NCBI RefSeq assembly: GCF_003945595.2
Contig: NW_024104532.1
Coordinates: 4,339,501 to 4,403,500, forward strand
Source: Pipra filicauda
Lineage: Eukaryota; Chordata; Aves; Passeriformes; Pipridae
DNA: 64,000 nucleotides
Direction: 5' to 3'
Below, in pieces: positions 11,619 through 23,600 of this stretch. The position numbers and the translations under genes are program-made. The notes under the pieces are model-generated. The model saw nothing but the letters and a program-made list of their open reading frames with translations, had not been told where the DNA came from and searched no databases. Positions within the stretch are counted from its first letter, which is position 1. Each line of letters starts with the position of its first letter.

Positions 11619-14600
11619 GTAGGTGGCCAGGTTGCCCCACCACCCCGGGTGCAGTTTGGAAAGCAAAATTCTGGGGACAGACTTACCTGGCCCTCTGAGA
11701 TGTGGTCACATGCCCAGGGGTGGCAGCTTCGTGCAGGGGTAAGTGGCATGGCACAGGTGGGAGGTAACGGCACGGTGCCTCTGCCTGATGCCAGAGCCTA
11801 TGAAGGGATGGCCAAGACCTCAGCAATGTCACTACCCTTGAGCAACCTCAATGCCAGCAGTGTGCGGGTACAAACGTGCCCATGGCCCATCTGTGATGTG
11901 GCTGGGCCACCACCTCCTTCAGCTGCCTGCCCCCAAATCAGGAGGAGGAGGAGGGAGGTATTGCCAGCCTGGCTGAGAGGCAGTGAGGTGATACTCGAGT
12001 GGCTCCTGATGGGGTTGGAGCTGGGTGACAGATCACTGCCACCCACCCAGGAGACGTGACTGAGGTGTTGTGGGATGTCATGGGATGCAGCTGGGACTCG
12101 GTGGCCCTCAGGGCTGCCAGAAAGGGAGGAGAGAGGTTGTTTGAATCCTCCCTGAGCACCAGAGGAGAGCTGCAGAGCTGTAAAGCTAATGGTGCAGAGC
12201 TGTTGTGAAGGGCTCCTCAGCACCTTTATTAGAGCAGCTGCTCTCAGCCAGGCCAGTGGCTGCTTCTGTATGCTGTAAAACATCCCATTTCAGGCCTTTT
12301 TAAAGGTCTCTGGTCTTCCATGCTCCCAACACTTTGTACTAAGCAGGATATAAATCCCCATCCCCGTGGCCATACTTTGCTGCTCTTTCCCAGAGAACAG
12401 CTGGTTTGGGTGCAGGGGACACTTCCCTGGACGGTCCCCACTCCTGCTGCAGCCCTGTCCCCTGTGGCATGGGCAGCCCTGGATCTCTGGGAGAGATGTG
12501 GGTCCCAGGCTGCCCTCGGGGCTGACCTACACCTGCAGGGCACCGTGCTGAGCATCCTGCCCTTACCCAGCTCAGACATGGAGGATCCAGCAGGAGCTGA
12601 GCATTTAGACAAAGAGCTCAGACAGCTGCCAGCTTCAAAGGACCCAGGAGCCAGCAGAGAGAGCCTGGCAGTGCTCACTGCCCGATTTCCAAGTGAAAGG
12701 GAATATATAATGAGAGGAAATCCTCCTGTCTCACCTTCCCTCACCTCCTGCCACCTCTGGCTGGCTGCTGCCAGCTCCCACAACTGCCTGTCCCTGCCAT
12801 GTCCGCCAGAGCCTGGCATGGGAGTGCAGCCCTGGGACGTGCTGTGGGTCCCAAAGCAAACAGGGCATAAACCAGCTTCATTTTATCTTGTTGCTGCTTC
12901 CTAATGCTGTCCCAGAGCTGGTGACCTGTCCCTTGTTGCTGACAGGCTGTTTTGGAGAGCAGTGGGTGCTGGCCCTATGCCCCTCAGGTGGGTACTCACA
13001 GCACCAGGGAGCAGCTTGGCCAAGAGATGCTCCAAAGGAGAGGAGCTGCATCTCTGCCCCCATGGGCCCTGCAGCAGTGGGTCCAGCTGTCCCCTGCCAC
13101 TCTGGGGAGGGTGGCTGCTGTGTGGGCTGGCCTGCAGGTGCAGGCAGGGTGTGCAAGGACAGGACAGAGAGGTGCTCAGGCCTGAAGGGTAAAACAGAGA
13201 CCAAGATGGGCTGTGCCAGCAGGTGCTCAGTCGCTCTGTAGTCCCCCCTCCACCCCATCACCCTGCAGGACGGGTGATGGGCATTGTGCAAAGGCTCCAG
13301 GAGCTGGTTCCTGTGCCAGGCCAGATGTGCCCTCCAGGGTCTGATGCTCTCGAGGTCTCTCTGGATGGAGAACTCGTGGGAGGGAAATGACACTGAGGCC
13401 GGGGCTGGCCACGTCTCCTTGGATTACTGTGATGGGCTGTGCACCACCCACGGTTCCCACAGCAGGGAAGGAAGTGAGGTTGGGCTGGACACCTATGGAA
13501 AAACAAGCACTGAGATCTCCAACCCCAGTGTGTCTCCGGACCTGTACCCATTAGGGCACAGCTTCATGTCCAGTCCAGGGAATGGGGATGGCTCATCACA
13601 GAGGCAGCCATGCTCTAGGGCATGGAGAAGACCTCTCCCTAGTTGTCCCTAGGGCATTCCCAACTCTTTGCTAGTCCTGTTCTCAGCTTCCTGACACAAT
13701 GAGAATGTCAAAAGGAGGGGCTGAGCCTCAGCCAGGTGCAGTGGGTCCAGGAGGGGATGCCACTGGCCCTGCCAAGCTGTTTGTTCGTGGTGTAGGGGGG
13801 GGCTGCAGAGGTTCCCTCCCAGCCCTGGGATTTCCTCTGGGAGCGCCCAGCCCTGCTGTCCAGGCAGTACCATCCTGCACCCCGCCACAGCCCAACACTG
13901 ACATCTTGTGGTGCTGGGAGAAGGCCCCAGCCCTCCGGTGGGAAGGGAAACCCTCTGAGATACCTGCAGGAAGCTGTGTCCCCAGGGAAGCCCTGGGACT
14001 GCTGCTGGAGAGGCAGCAGAAGTGGGCTCAGGGATCCTGGGCTGGACCTGCCCACTGTCCCCGTGACGGGTGCGTGTCCTCCCCTCCAGTGTGCGGCTGC
14101 GACCTGGCACAGTCGGGCTTCTTCTTTAAGAACCAGGAGTACATCTGCACCCACGACTACCAGCAGCTCTACGGGACCCGCTGCGACAGCTGTGGGGACT
14201 TCATCACTGGAGAGGTCATCTCTGCCCTGGGGAGGACCTACCACCCCAAGTGCTTTGTCTGCAGCACCTGCAGGTGAGTGGAAATCATCACCAAGCGTTC
14301 ATGATCCCCTGGAGAAACCTTGAGCAGCTCTTGGCTGTGCACCAGACAGAGGGGTCTTCATTAGCCTGCAGCCCCTTGTGCCCCGTTCAGCATCACAGCA
14401 GGCACTTCCTCTGTGTTCTCTAAGTGGAAACCCTTGGGAGGCAATGAAATGGTTCCAGCCGTTCCCTTTGCAGCCTGGAGACCTCCCTTGGTCCTCCCAC
14501 CCCAGCACATGTGCACCCTCGCTGCTTCCCCTCGTAGCCCTTGCCTGGAAGCCCCTCTGCTCCCTGGCACCGAGGGTCCCGCTGGCCCCTGGGGTGGGAG

Positions 14601-17600
14601 CTCCCGGGTAGCCCCAAGCACTGCATGCAGGGGAATGAGCAGCTCACACCTCCCCCCCTCTCCTTGGCCACAGGAAGCCCTTCCCCATCGGAGACAAGGT
14701 CACATTCAGCGGGAAGGACTGCGTCTGCCAAAACTGCTCCCACTCTCTCATCAGCACCAAACCCATCAAGATCCACGGGCCGAGCCGTAAGTTGACTGCT
14801 CTCCTGTTACGTGATGGCTACAAGGAGCAGGACCTCATGCCTGTGGACGATGCTTGGGGAGGGTGACAAAACAGGCTTAGGGGCCACGGGTGTTCACAGA
14901 GGTTTCGGAGGAGGAGGAACAGGGTAGTCCTGTGGCTCCACCCAGGATTGCAGGTCACTGCTGGTTTCGGAAACTCCCTTGGCCTGTTTGTGACCTGGGC
15001 AGGTGCCGCCACCCTGGCGGGTGCTGTCTGAGGTCATGGAGAGGTTTTGGAGCTGAGTTTGCTCTGAGTCAGTTGCTTTGTGCTCAGCTGCACCAAGATC
15101 TGTGTCCAAGTGCAGACCCTGGGACTACTCACCCGTGTGTCCTAGCACTGGCATTCCTTGCTGCCTCTACAAGTACTGAAAGGCTTTTTACACTCATCCC
15201 CTTGCTGTGATGATCCCCTGCTAAAACTCAGCTGCAGCAATGGACAAGCTCTTTTGGGTGGATTTGGCCTTGCTTTTGACCTCAGATTGGGATTACCTTC
15301 CCTTCATGCCATGCTTGGCAAGCCCTGGAGATCAGTGCCTGAAGCAGAGTCCTGCAGCCAGGGCCAGAACCAGGACTGTGGTCACTCTGTCACCATGGCG
15401 GCACTGCTGGTGGCTGCGTGGGTTGACTTACAAGTTGGTGCCCCTGGGAGCCCCCCCCTCAAGCTGCCTCCCCCCAGTTCTCACCATGGCCTTGATGGAA
15501 TTAAGAGATGTGGCAGGGTTCAAATGAGCCTCAGCCAGAGGACAGGGATTCCTCCACCTTCCTCCATCGCACCCTGAGCTGCCCAGAGCCAGGCTGTGCC
15601 TGACCCACAGCAGCCACTGTCTCCTGTAGCAGTGCCAGGGGAAGGGCAGCCACATGCTCTGCCTCTCGCCTTCCTCTCCCTTCCCATCCCATCCCCTTCC
15701 CACCAGTGCTCCTCCCTTCCGGGGTTACCTGAGGGCACCATGCTTTATTCATGGACAGCTGCAGGCAGATGTAGCCTGCCTACTGCATGTGTCACTCACA
15801 GCCCCAGTCGCCCTGGCAGTGCCACCCAGAAGGGTGGCAGGGGAGGTGTGTGGGCTGGAGCCCATGCTGGTGCACTCTGCAGGGATGGCATCCCTAGGAG
15901 GAGGATGTTGAGCCTCTCTCTGCAGCTCCAATCCTGTGAGCAACTCCAAACCAGAGAGAGGAAATGGATCCTGGCTCAACTTGCTTTTTTCTAGGGGTCA
16001 CAAATCCTCCCCCCTTAGCTTTGTCCAGTGGGCGGGGACTTGGCACAGAGTAGCTTGGGATGGGCTGAGTGGAACAGCCTGTCTGCTCCCGCTGTGCAGT
16101 GCCATGGCAGGGAGGGGGTTAAGGAGAAATCCCATCCGGGCAGACCTGCTGCCCAGGGGGAGAAGAGGACAAGGAAGAGTCAAGGTCAGGCGTCCGAGGC
16201 CCATGTGCTTCCTGCTCCCAGCCTTGATGGGAGCCAGGGGAAGCAGGGAAGGAAGGGAGTCTCGTAAATACTGCAGCGGGGCCGGACGTGGCTGCCGGAG
16301 AGCACAGCCCTTCCTCTGCTGTGCTCGTTGCCGGACACTTCCTACTGCTCCTGCCTTGAGGCAGCCCTGGGGACCTGCCAGGACAGCATAGCCCCTGGCC
16401 CTGGCTCAAACTTGTCACCCAGCAGGGAGACCCAGCTCTGTGCTGTGGCGGGTGCGTGGCTGGGTGCCAGCAGTACCGCAGAGGTGCCAGCTCCAGCCTT
16501 CCTCCTGGTTCATATGCTGGGAACAAGCAGACGTGGTGTATTTCCATAAAGAAATGATCCCCAAGAGGCTACCCCTGGAGTGGTCTCAGGAGCTGGGTGT
16601 TTATAACAGCATCATCACTAGTGAAGTCCTCGGGGGCAGAGTTTTCCTCTGGGTGTGAGGGGTCTGCCAGGTTGGATGACTGGGGTGCCTCGGTGTGGGC
16701 CAGCAGATTTGGGTGTTCCTGCTGTGTCCCACACTCCCCCCCTCTTCTGTGCCCCCAGACTGTGCTGGCTGTAAGGAGGAGATCAAGCAAGGCCAGTCCC
16801 TCCTGGCCCTGGAGAAGCAGTGGCACGTCAGCTGCTTCAAGTGCCAAACGTGTGGGATCATCCTCACTGGCGAGTACATCAGCAAGTGAGTGCCACCTTC
16901 CTGGCAGCACTGCCAGGCTCTGCCCCGAGGGGCTGGGGCTGCAGCAAGGGACTGTCCACTCACCCGCTGCTAACCCCTTCTCCTCCCTCTCCCACAGGGA
17001 TGGCATCCCATACTGTGAGTCTGACTACCATGCCCAGTTCGGCATCAAGTGCGAGACCTGTGACCGGTACATCAGTGGCCGGGTCCTGGAGGTGAGTTCT
17101 GGGGCCACAGCCACCCCATCCCGGTCTGTAATAGGGACATGCCTTGGGGAGGTGTGGGAGTTACCTAATCCTGCCCCCCTGTCATGCTACCCTCCATCTC
17201 TGGGGGCCATGGCTCTTCCTGCAGCAGGTGTGTGGACACACCTTCTCTGGAGAATGGGAGTGGGGAAGGAGCACCAGAGCTTAAGAGAGGTGGCTTGGAT
17301 GCCTGAGCTCTGGAAACAGCCAGAGTGGCTTGGATGTGGTGAGACGTGTCTGGAGTCCAAGATGTGGGGACATTAGCCTTAAGCAGCTGCTGCCATGCCT
17401 GGCTCTGGATGTCCCCAGCACACTCACCCCAGCCTACCTTCTGAGCCCATCCATGTGCCGGCAGCCTGCCTGTTGCCTTGGAAACATATCCAGCACGGCT
17501 GCCCGCTGCAGAGCCTGGGTGAGGGGCTGCAGCACCCTACCCATGGGCAGCAGTCCCCATGGCACACTCCTTTGCAGGCCAGCAATTGGAGCAGGGGGTC

Positions 17601-20600
17601 TCCTTCAGTGGTCCAAATCAGAGGGGACTTTGCTCATTGCATTGCTGGACAGTAGGAGCTGCTCTGGCAGAGCCACGGAGAGATGCAGGGATTCCACAGG
17701 GATCCCACAGCAAGGCGGCTGTGGAGTGTGTTTTGGGTGATGATGGGGCTGTACAGCCGGTGAGGGGAGTAAGGGTTGCTGTGGGGGAGGGACAGAGAGG
17801 TCCATCAGGGCTGGTCCTTTCTGGCAGCCAGGTGGTCACCTTCTGCCTGTGGCTCCTGCTCCTGGAAGTGGCATGTCCTGTCATGCTTTCTGTTTATACT
17901 GCAATGTATGCAGGGGGGAAAGAAATCCAGTCTGAGGGTAACCCAAAGGCTCAGGAGGCACAGAGAAAGATGTCAGAAGGATAACACTATGGAGCTGGGC
18001 TGTGGTGACACAGAGGCAGCAGTGCTGAAAGCATTCTCAGTTACTCCTGCAACCTCCCCTTCTGCAAAGCTGAGCGGGAGGGAAGGGCTCCCATATCTCT
18101 GTCATCCCCAGATTGCAGGAGTAGGAAGCTGTATCCCAAAATCAGAGGTACCGTGACTCCACTATGAGGCCACAGGTGCTGTGGGCTGGGTGACTGACTG
18201 TGTTGGTCTCCAACCTGCTGAGGGTTGTTCCAGGACATCTCCAGCCTGTTTCACTCACAGTCTACCAAGAAACCATCACCCTCTCTGGTCCTGGGAACAC
18301 CCAGCCTTCCAAGGAACCTCTCTGAAGCTGGAGCCAGTTGCCAGGAACCTTTCAGCATCTTCCCCCTCTCTGGGGGGCTGCCTCTGCCTGGGAAGGCTTT
18401 CTGCTGACTCCAGGCTTCAGCAGCAGTCCCAGCACTGGCTGCTGGGAGCATGAGCTCAGCACTGCAGCAGCTGCCAGGGGCCGGGTGCCCATCACGGGGT
18501 CACTTCATCAGCAAATGTCTGAATGGAGCAGGGCAAAGCCAGAGGCTCCCCAGACATCAAATCCCTGCTGCTGCTCCCCTGGGAAGTCTGGTCCCTGATA
18601 GCCCTGTGCCGGGACAGAGCACCCTCAGCCACCCAGAAGTGTGAGCAGGGAGGGTGTTATGTGTTCAGCGTGTGAGGGTAGTGAGAGGAGTCAGAGGGGA
18701 CCTGAGACCCCTGTCATAGAATCATAGAATGGTTTGGGTTGGAAGGGACCTTAAAGATCATCTCGTTCCAACCCCCTGCCGTGGGCAGGGGCACCTTCCA
18801 CTAGGCCTGGTTGCTCCAACCCCTGTCCAACCTGACCTTGAACTCTTCCAGGGTTAGGGCATCTGTTCCAGGTTCAGGAGCCTTGCAGCCCACTCTCCCT
18901 ACCCTCCCTAGTATGTGCTTGCTCACAGTATTGAATCATCTATAAATCCAGAGGCTTTAATTGTCTTTTCTGTCAGAGTGTGAAATGGAAAGGGTGCCTT
19001 TAAATAATTTTAGGCATTAAGGAGGCTCCTCATGCTATCCCAGCAGCCTTCAGGCATTCCCAACTGCTCCAAGCTGTGCAGCCAGGCTTGGATGATTAAT
19101 GAGTCTTTAAGGGACCCAAGTGATAACAAGCAGTTATCCCTTGCAGCCTCTACCAGCCTTGTACAAGCTGTAGCATTAAACAATGCAAAAGGAACAAGGT
19201 TTGTGCATGGTTTGGAGGGTTGCTGCTCAGGAGGAGTGCGGGTGTTGAGATGTTGGGTGGCTTTTGGAGAGATTTATGATGAAAAGCAATTTGGGACTGG
19301 GCTGGTACACACCACAGGGGAGCAGCCAGTCTCCCTCCACATGACATCTTAGAATCATAGAATGGTTTATGTTGGAAAAGACTTTAAAGCTCATCTCATT
19401 CCAACACTCTGCCATGGGCAGGGACACCTTCCAGTAGACCCATCCAACCTGGCCTTGAACACCCACATCCTGATCTGCAAAGCATCCCCTTTTAGCACAA
19501 TCTGACCTGTGAGAGCAGATAGGAAAAGGTGGATATATATGGGGTTTTTTTTCCTTACTGTCAGCACAGCAAGCTGTTGAGGGTACTGATAGAGTCCAAG
19601 AGCACTAAACCCTTCCCAGATTCAGAGAGGGATGGGGGAAGGAGGAAAGGAAGAGGAGTCCAAACTCATTTCCCCTGCCTGCACTGAAACCTTCCACTCA
19701 TTTTTGTTATAAACTGGAGGGGGAAGGCCACTGGCTGCCATTTGCACCCCAAGGACACTGAATTCCAGGCTGATTTCTATGGGCAACCCATGAGCAGGTT
19801 CTCAGTTATCCTCACAGCAGATTTCCCTGTTGATTCTCCCTGTTTCAAACTGGCTCCAGCCCCCTCTATCATAACCCCCCTTCTTTGTCTGTGAGAGCCT
19901 CATCTTCCCTCTGCCACCTTCAATTCTTTTTCTTCTTCTCTTGGATTATTATGGGAGTAAAAAGTTCTTTTCTGGGCTCCCAGCCCAGAAAGCGAACCTA
20001 TAATTGAAATGCTAGGAGACACTTTGAGGGGGAGCAAGCTCCCAATTTAAGCTGTTATCCCTGTCAAAGAGCGAAAGGAGCAGCCTAGCTTCCTCTCAGC
20101 TGGGGAAGAGCATGTCACTAGCACTGAAGTTTGGGCATCGCTCCACCGAAGGAGAAAAGTGTCTTTAGGGAGGAGCTGGCAGTGGTAGCCAGGGATGGTC
20201 TGGCAGCAAGAAGAAACCTTTGCTTTGCGAGGTTTATCTTTGGGGTCCTTCTTCTCCCTTTACTGCTTCCCTGTTGTGACATCCTGGGCCAAATTTGCTG
20301 GTTTTTTTCAAAGCTGTAGAGGAGGAGCTGGTGCAAAGCATGGCTGCTTAGCTGAGTGCTGCTGCAGAGGGCCTTGGCTATTTGCAGAGTGCAGGGATGA
20401 TTGATTAGGGTTTGTAGGGTACCTTCTCTGGGGGTTTGGGATCTCCTGGTTCTGTTTTCCTGTGTGTTGGAAATCTCAAGGAGATCAGAAAATTCACAGT
20501 CTGACTTGTAGTCCAGCAGGTCAGAAACACACTCGTGATGAAGAGGTCTCTGGTTTTCTCCATGTTGATGTGAAGGTCTCCGAGGCCAATGCGGGCAGTT

Positions 20601-23600
20601 TTGTCCCATTCACCTTGTCATTGTCTGCAGCAGCGAGGGTTGTCAGGGTCACTCGCCCTCAGGGACATGAGCAGGTCCTGCCTTGCTCAGGGGTCCCTGT
20701 TCTCTGCTCACCCCTGCAGGCAGGAGGGAAGCACTACCATCCCACCTGTGCCAGATGTGTCCGCTGCCACCAGATGTTCACAGAAGGAGAGGAGATGTAC
20801 CTCACAGGTAGGGGTGAGGAGGGACCCCTGGCCCTGTGTTGGGGTGTGGACCAGAATGGCTGTGTGTGGGTGTCCTGGCTGGGGGGACTTTGGGGTTTGG
20901 GTCACTATGGCACTGAAAGGGCCTCTTTGTGCAGCAATACCCCCCTCCACTGCTCCCCAGCACCTGCACTCTTCCTGGTTAGGGTGGCAATCATTTCTCT
21001 CCGTGAAACCTTCCCTGCCACTGAGCTGGAGGAGACTGTTCCTCATCGGAAGATTTTTTTTCCCTGCGAGTCTCCCTGCACAGCTGGGGAGCACTGCTGG
21101 GCATGCCTGGATGCGTCCCTGGCCTTCTCCCAGTGAACAGAGCCTGGGATGGGCGCAGGGTGCTTGTCTCCCTGCTCTCCCCAGCCCCAGGGGAGGGTGG
21201 TCCATCCCCAGCTCCCCCAGTCCAGGTTAGCTGGCAAGCAGCACTGGAGGGGTAAGGCTTTCACTCAGCACAGATGGATGGTTTGGGTTTGGTTTTGGCA
21301 GGAGCTTATGCCCTTAGACCTGTTTTAGGGGCTGTTTCCAGCACAGAGGGAGGGTTTCTTTTCTCTCAGTAACCCCTGCTTGCCTGTCACAGTTTAGTAG
21401 GTTTGGCCACTGCTCCTCAGGGCTTGGGAGCTGTTTCATTCCTTAGTACAGACAAACAGTCCCCAATGTCTTGAGTCTTCCCACCAGGCATGTTCCTATG
21501 GCACTGCTGGAGATGGCAGGGACAGGATGGGATTCTCCCATGGCAGGGGAACCGGGATGATCCCTGGCAGTGGGGGTGAGCTGTGTGTGGAGCTGAAACA
21601 CTTTCCCTTTGCTGCGTTGCAGGCTCTGAAGTGTGGCACCCGATCTGCAAGCAGGCGGCCAGAGCAGAGAAGAAGCTGAAGGTAGGCAGCAGGGTGAGGG
21701 GCATCTTAAGAGGTGGCACATCCCAGGGGATGCCCCCAGGTCCCTCTGCAGGAGGGGAACTGTTGTGGCAGGGTCTAAGCTTGGAGTGGCTTCCCGAGGC
21801 TGCCCAGAGGATGATGGGTGGCTATTAATGGACACCTGGTGGTGGCTGTTAATGGACACCTGCCTGGGGAGGGGGCACAGCAGTCCCCTCACAGTGCCCT
21901 CACTCCTCTCTGCACCTGACTGGCCATGGGAACAGTTGTCAGCGGGGTCTTGCCAGGCCACTCCAGATCTGTCCCTGAGAGCTGGATGCAGGGCAGCCTG
22001 AACAGCCATGGGCACGGGCAGGCAGCAAGTGAAAGTGCAGAGAAACTGGACCTTCAGTGAAATTTTGCCCCCAAACCAACTATTTGGCTTCTGTACCCAG
22101 CATGGCCTGCTCAGGGGTCCCTCCTTGCCACGCTCTCACCTGCCTTCCACCTTTCTGCCTCCACAGCACAGAAGGACGTCGGAAACCTCCATCTCCCCTC
22201 CTGGTTCCAGCATTGGCTCCCCGAACCGTGTCATCTGTGTAAGTACAGCTCTGCCCCTCATCCAGGGCCCCAAGGAGGGGATCAGCAGTTTCCAGAGCTG
22301 CTCTTCAGTGTGAGGTCCCCCAGGGACAAGCCCAGCATTTGGGGACAGCATTGACAAGCCGTGTCCCCTTGCCCCAGTGCCGTGCTGTGCCACCAGTGCA
22401 ATTGGCACGGATCAGGAGCACTCAGAGGGGCACAGTCCTACCCTCCCAGCTCCTATGCCCCTACGCACTGCTGCCTCTCAGGCATCTCCTCTTACCTCTT
22501 CTGCTGCTGGGGTGACGGTGGGCTCTGCCTGCTCCACACTGTGCGTTCCAGCCTTCCCTTCCTTCTCTCCTCCTCTTCCTTTCTGTCTCTCTGTCTCTGT
22601 CTCTCCCTCTCCCTAGGCTAAAGTGGATAATGAGATCCTTAATTACAAAGACCTGGCAGCTCTTCCCAAGATTAAAGCCATCTATGAAGTGCAGCGTCCT
22701 GACCTCATTTCCTACGAGCCCTATCACAGATACACGTCGGATGAGACACTGGAGAGATATAGCTATGGGGAGGTACTGAGTGTTGATATGCCCAGTGCTG
22801 GGATGCACAGGGACCAGGCCCCAGTTTGGGGGAGAATTGTGTGTGGGTTCGCTCACTCCAGTGGGAATACTGCAGGGAGGCAGGAGTGGGGATAGGATCT
22901 CTCCCGGAGGCTCATCGCCACCAGGAAGAGGGCCTGGGCTGAAAATAAAGTGTTGATGCTGCTGCTGTAGAGTAAGAAAGAAACCAGTGACCTTACCAGT
23001 CACCAGTGACCTTACCAGTCACAGACCCGACTGCAGGGATAGCACTGCGTGGGAGGAGTGATGTGGCAGGGGAGGAGCCCATCACAGCCCACAGCGGGGG
23101 AGGAGGAGGTCACACAGCAGCACATGTGCATCCCTCCAGGGTGGAGGGACAGAGGATCCCCAGGCTCAGCCCAGAGCCTGGCCCCTGGCACACAATCCTC
23201 CTGGCCACCCAGCACAGCACAGCACCCCTGGAGCATGGCAGGGCTGCCCTGTTTGGTGCCAGCCCTGCAGGCAGGAGAAGGGGCTTGGTCAGTGCGTTTC
23301 CACAAGACTGTGATGAGATGATGTCCCAGCAGCATGTGGCATGGGACTGTCCTGCCTGCCCAGGCAGGCTGGGACTGCTGGATGAGTTCAGTAAGTCCAC
23401 GGAAGAGAAGGTCTGAGCAGCTCACACAGAGATGGGGCACCTGAGGTAGTCTTGGAAGGGGACTTGATGATGGCCAGCAGGAGGAGCATCTCTTACATCA
23501 GCAGCCCCAAGGTTTTGCCCAAAGCCTGGCTTCCTCCAGCCCCCCTAGGCTTGGTGCAGGCAGCATGGCCATGGCCCACTGTGGAGCACCCAGGAGCCAA

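Larger units (their letters stand above)
17092..20719 (+). other. ABLIM3: ABLIM3 intron 6 (3.6 kb, inside LIM4)
   Basis: Largest intron of the exon cluster. It holds the two antisense CR1 fragments (18716-18868, 19351-19466). An AT-richer stretch (about 18920-19060) follows the first CR1. No exon recognised. Confidence 0.7.

Noticed and set aside
12233..12244. Perfect palindrome gagcagctgctc in ABLIM3 intron 2
   Set aside because: Palindromes of 12 bases around an E-box are expected by chance at this scale; no supporting sites nearby.
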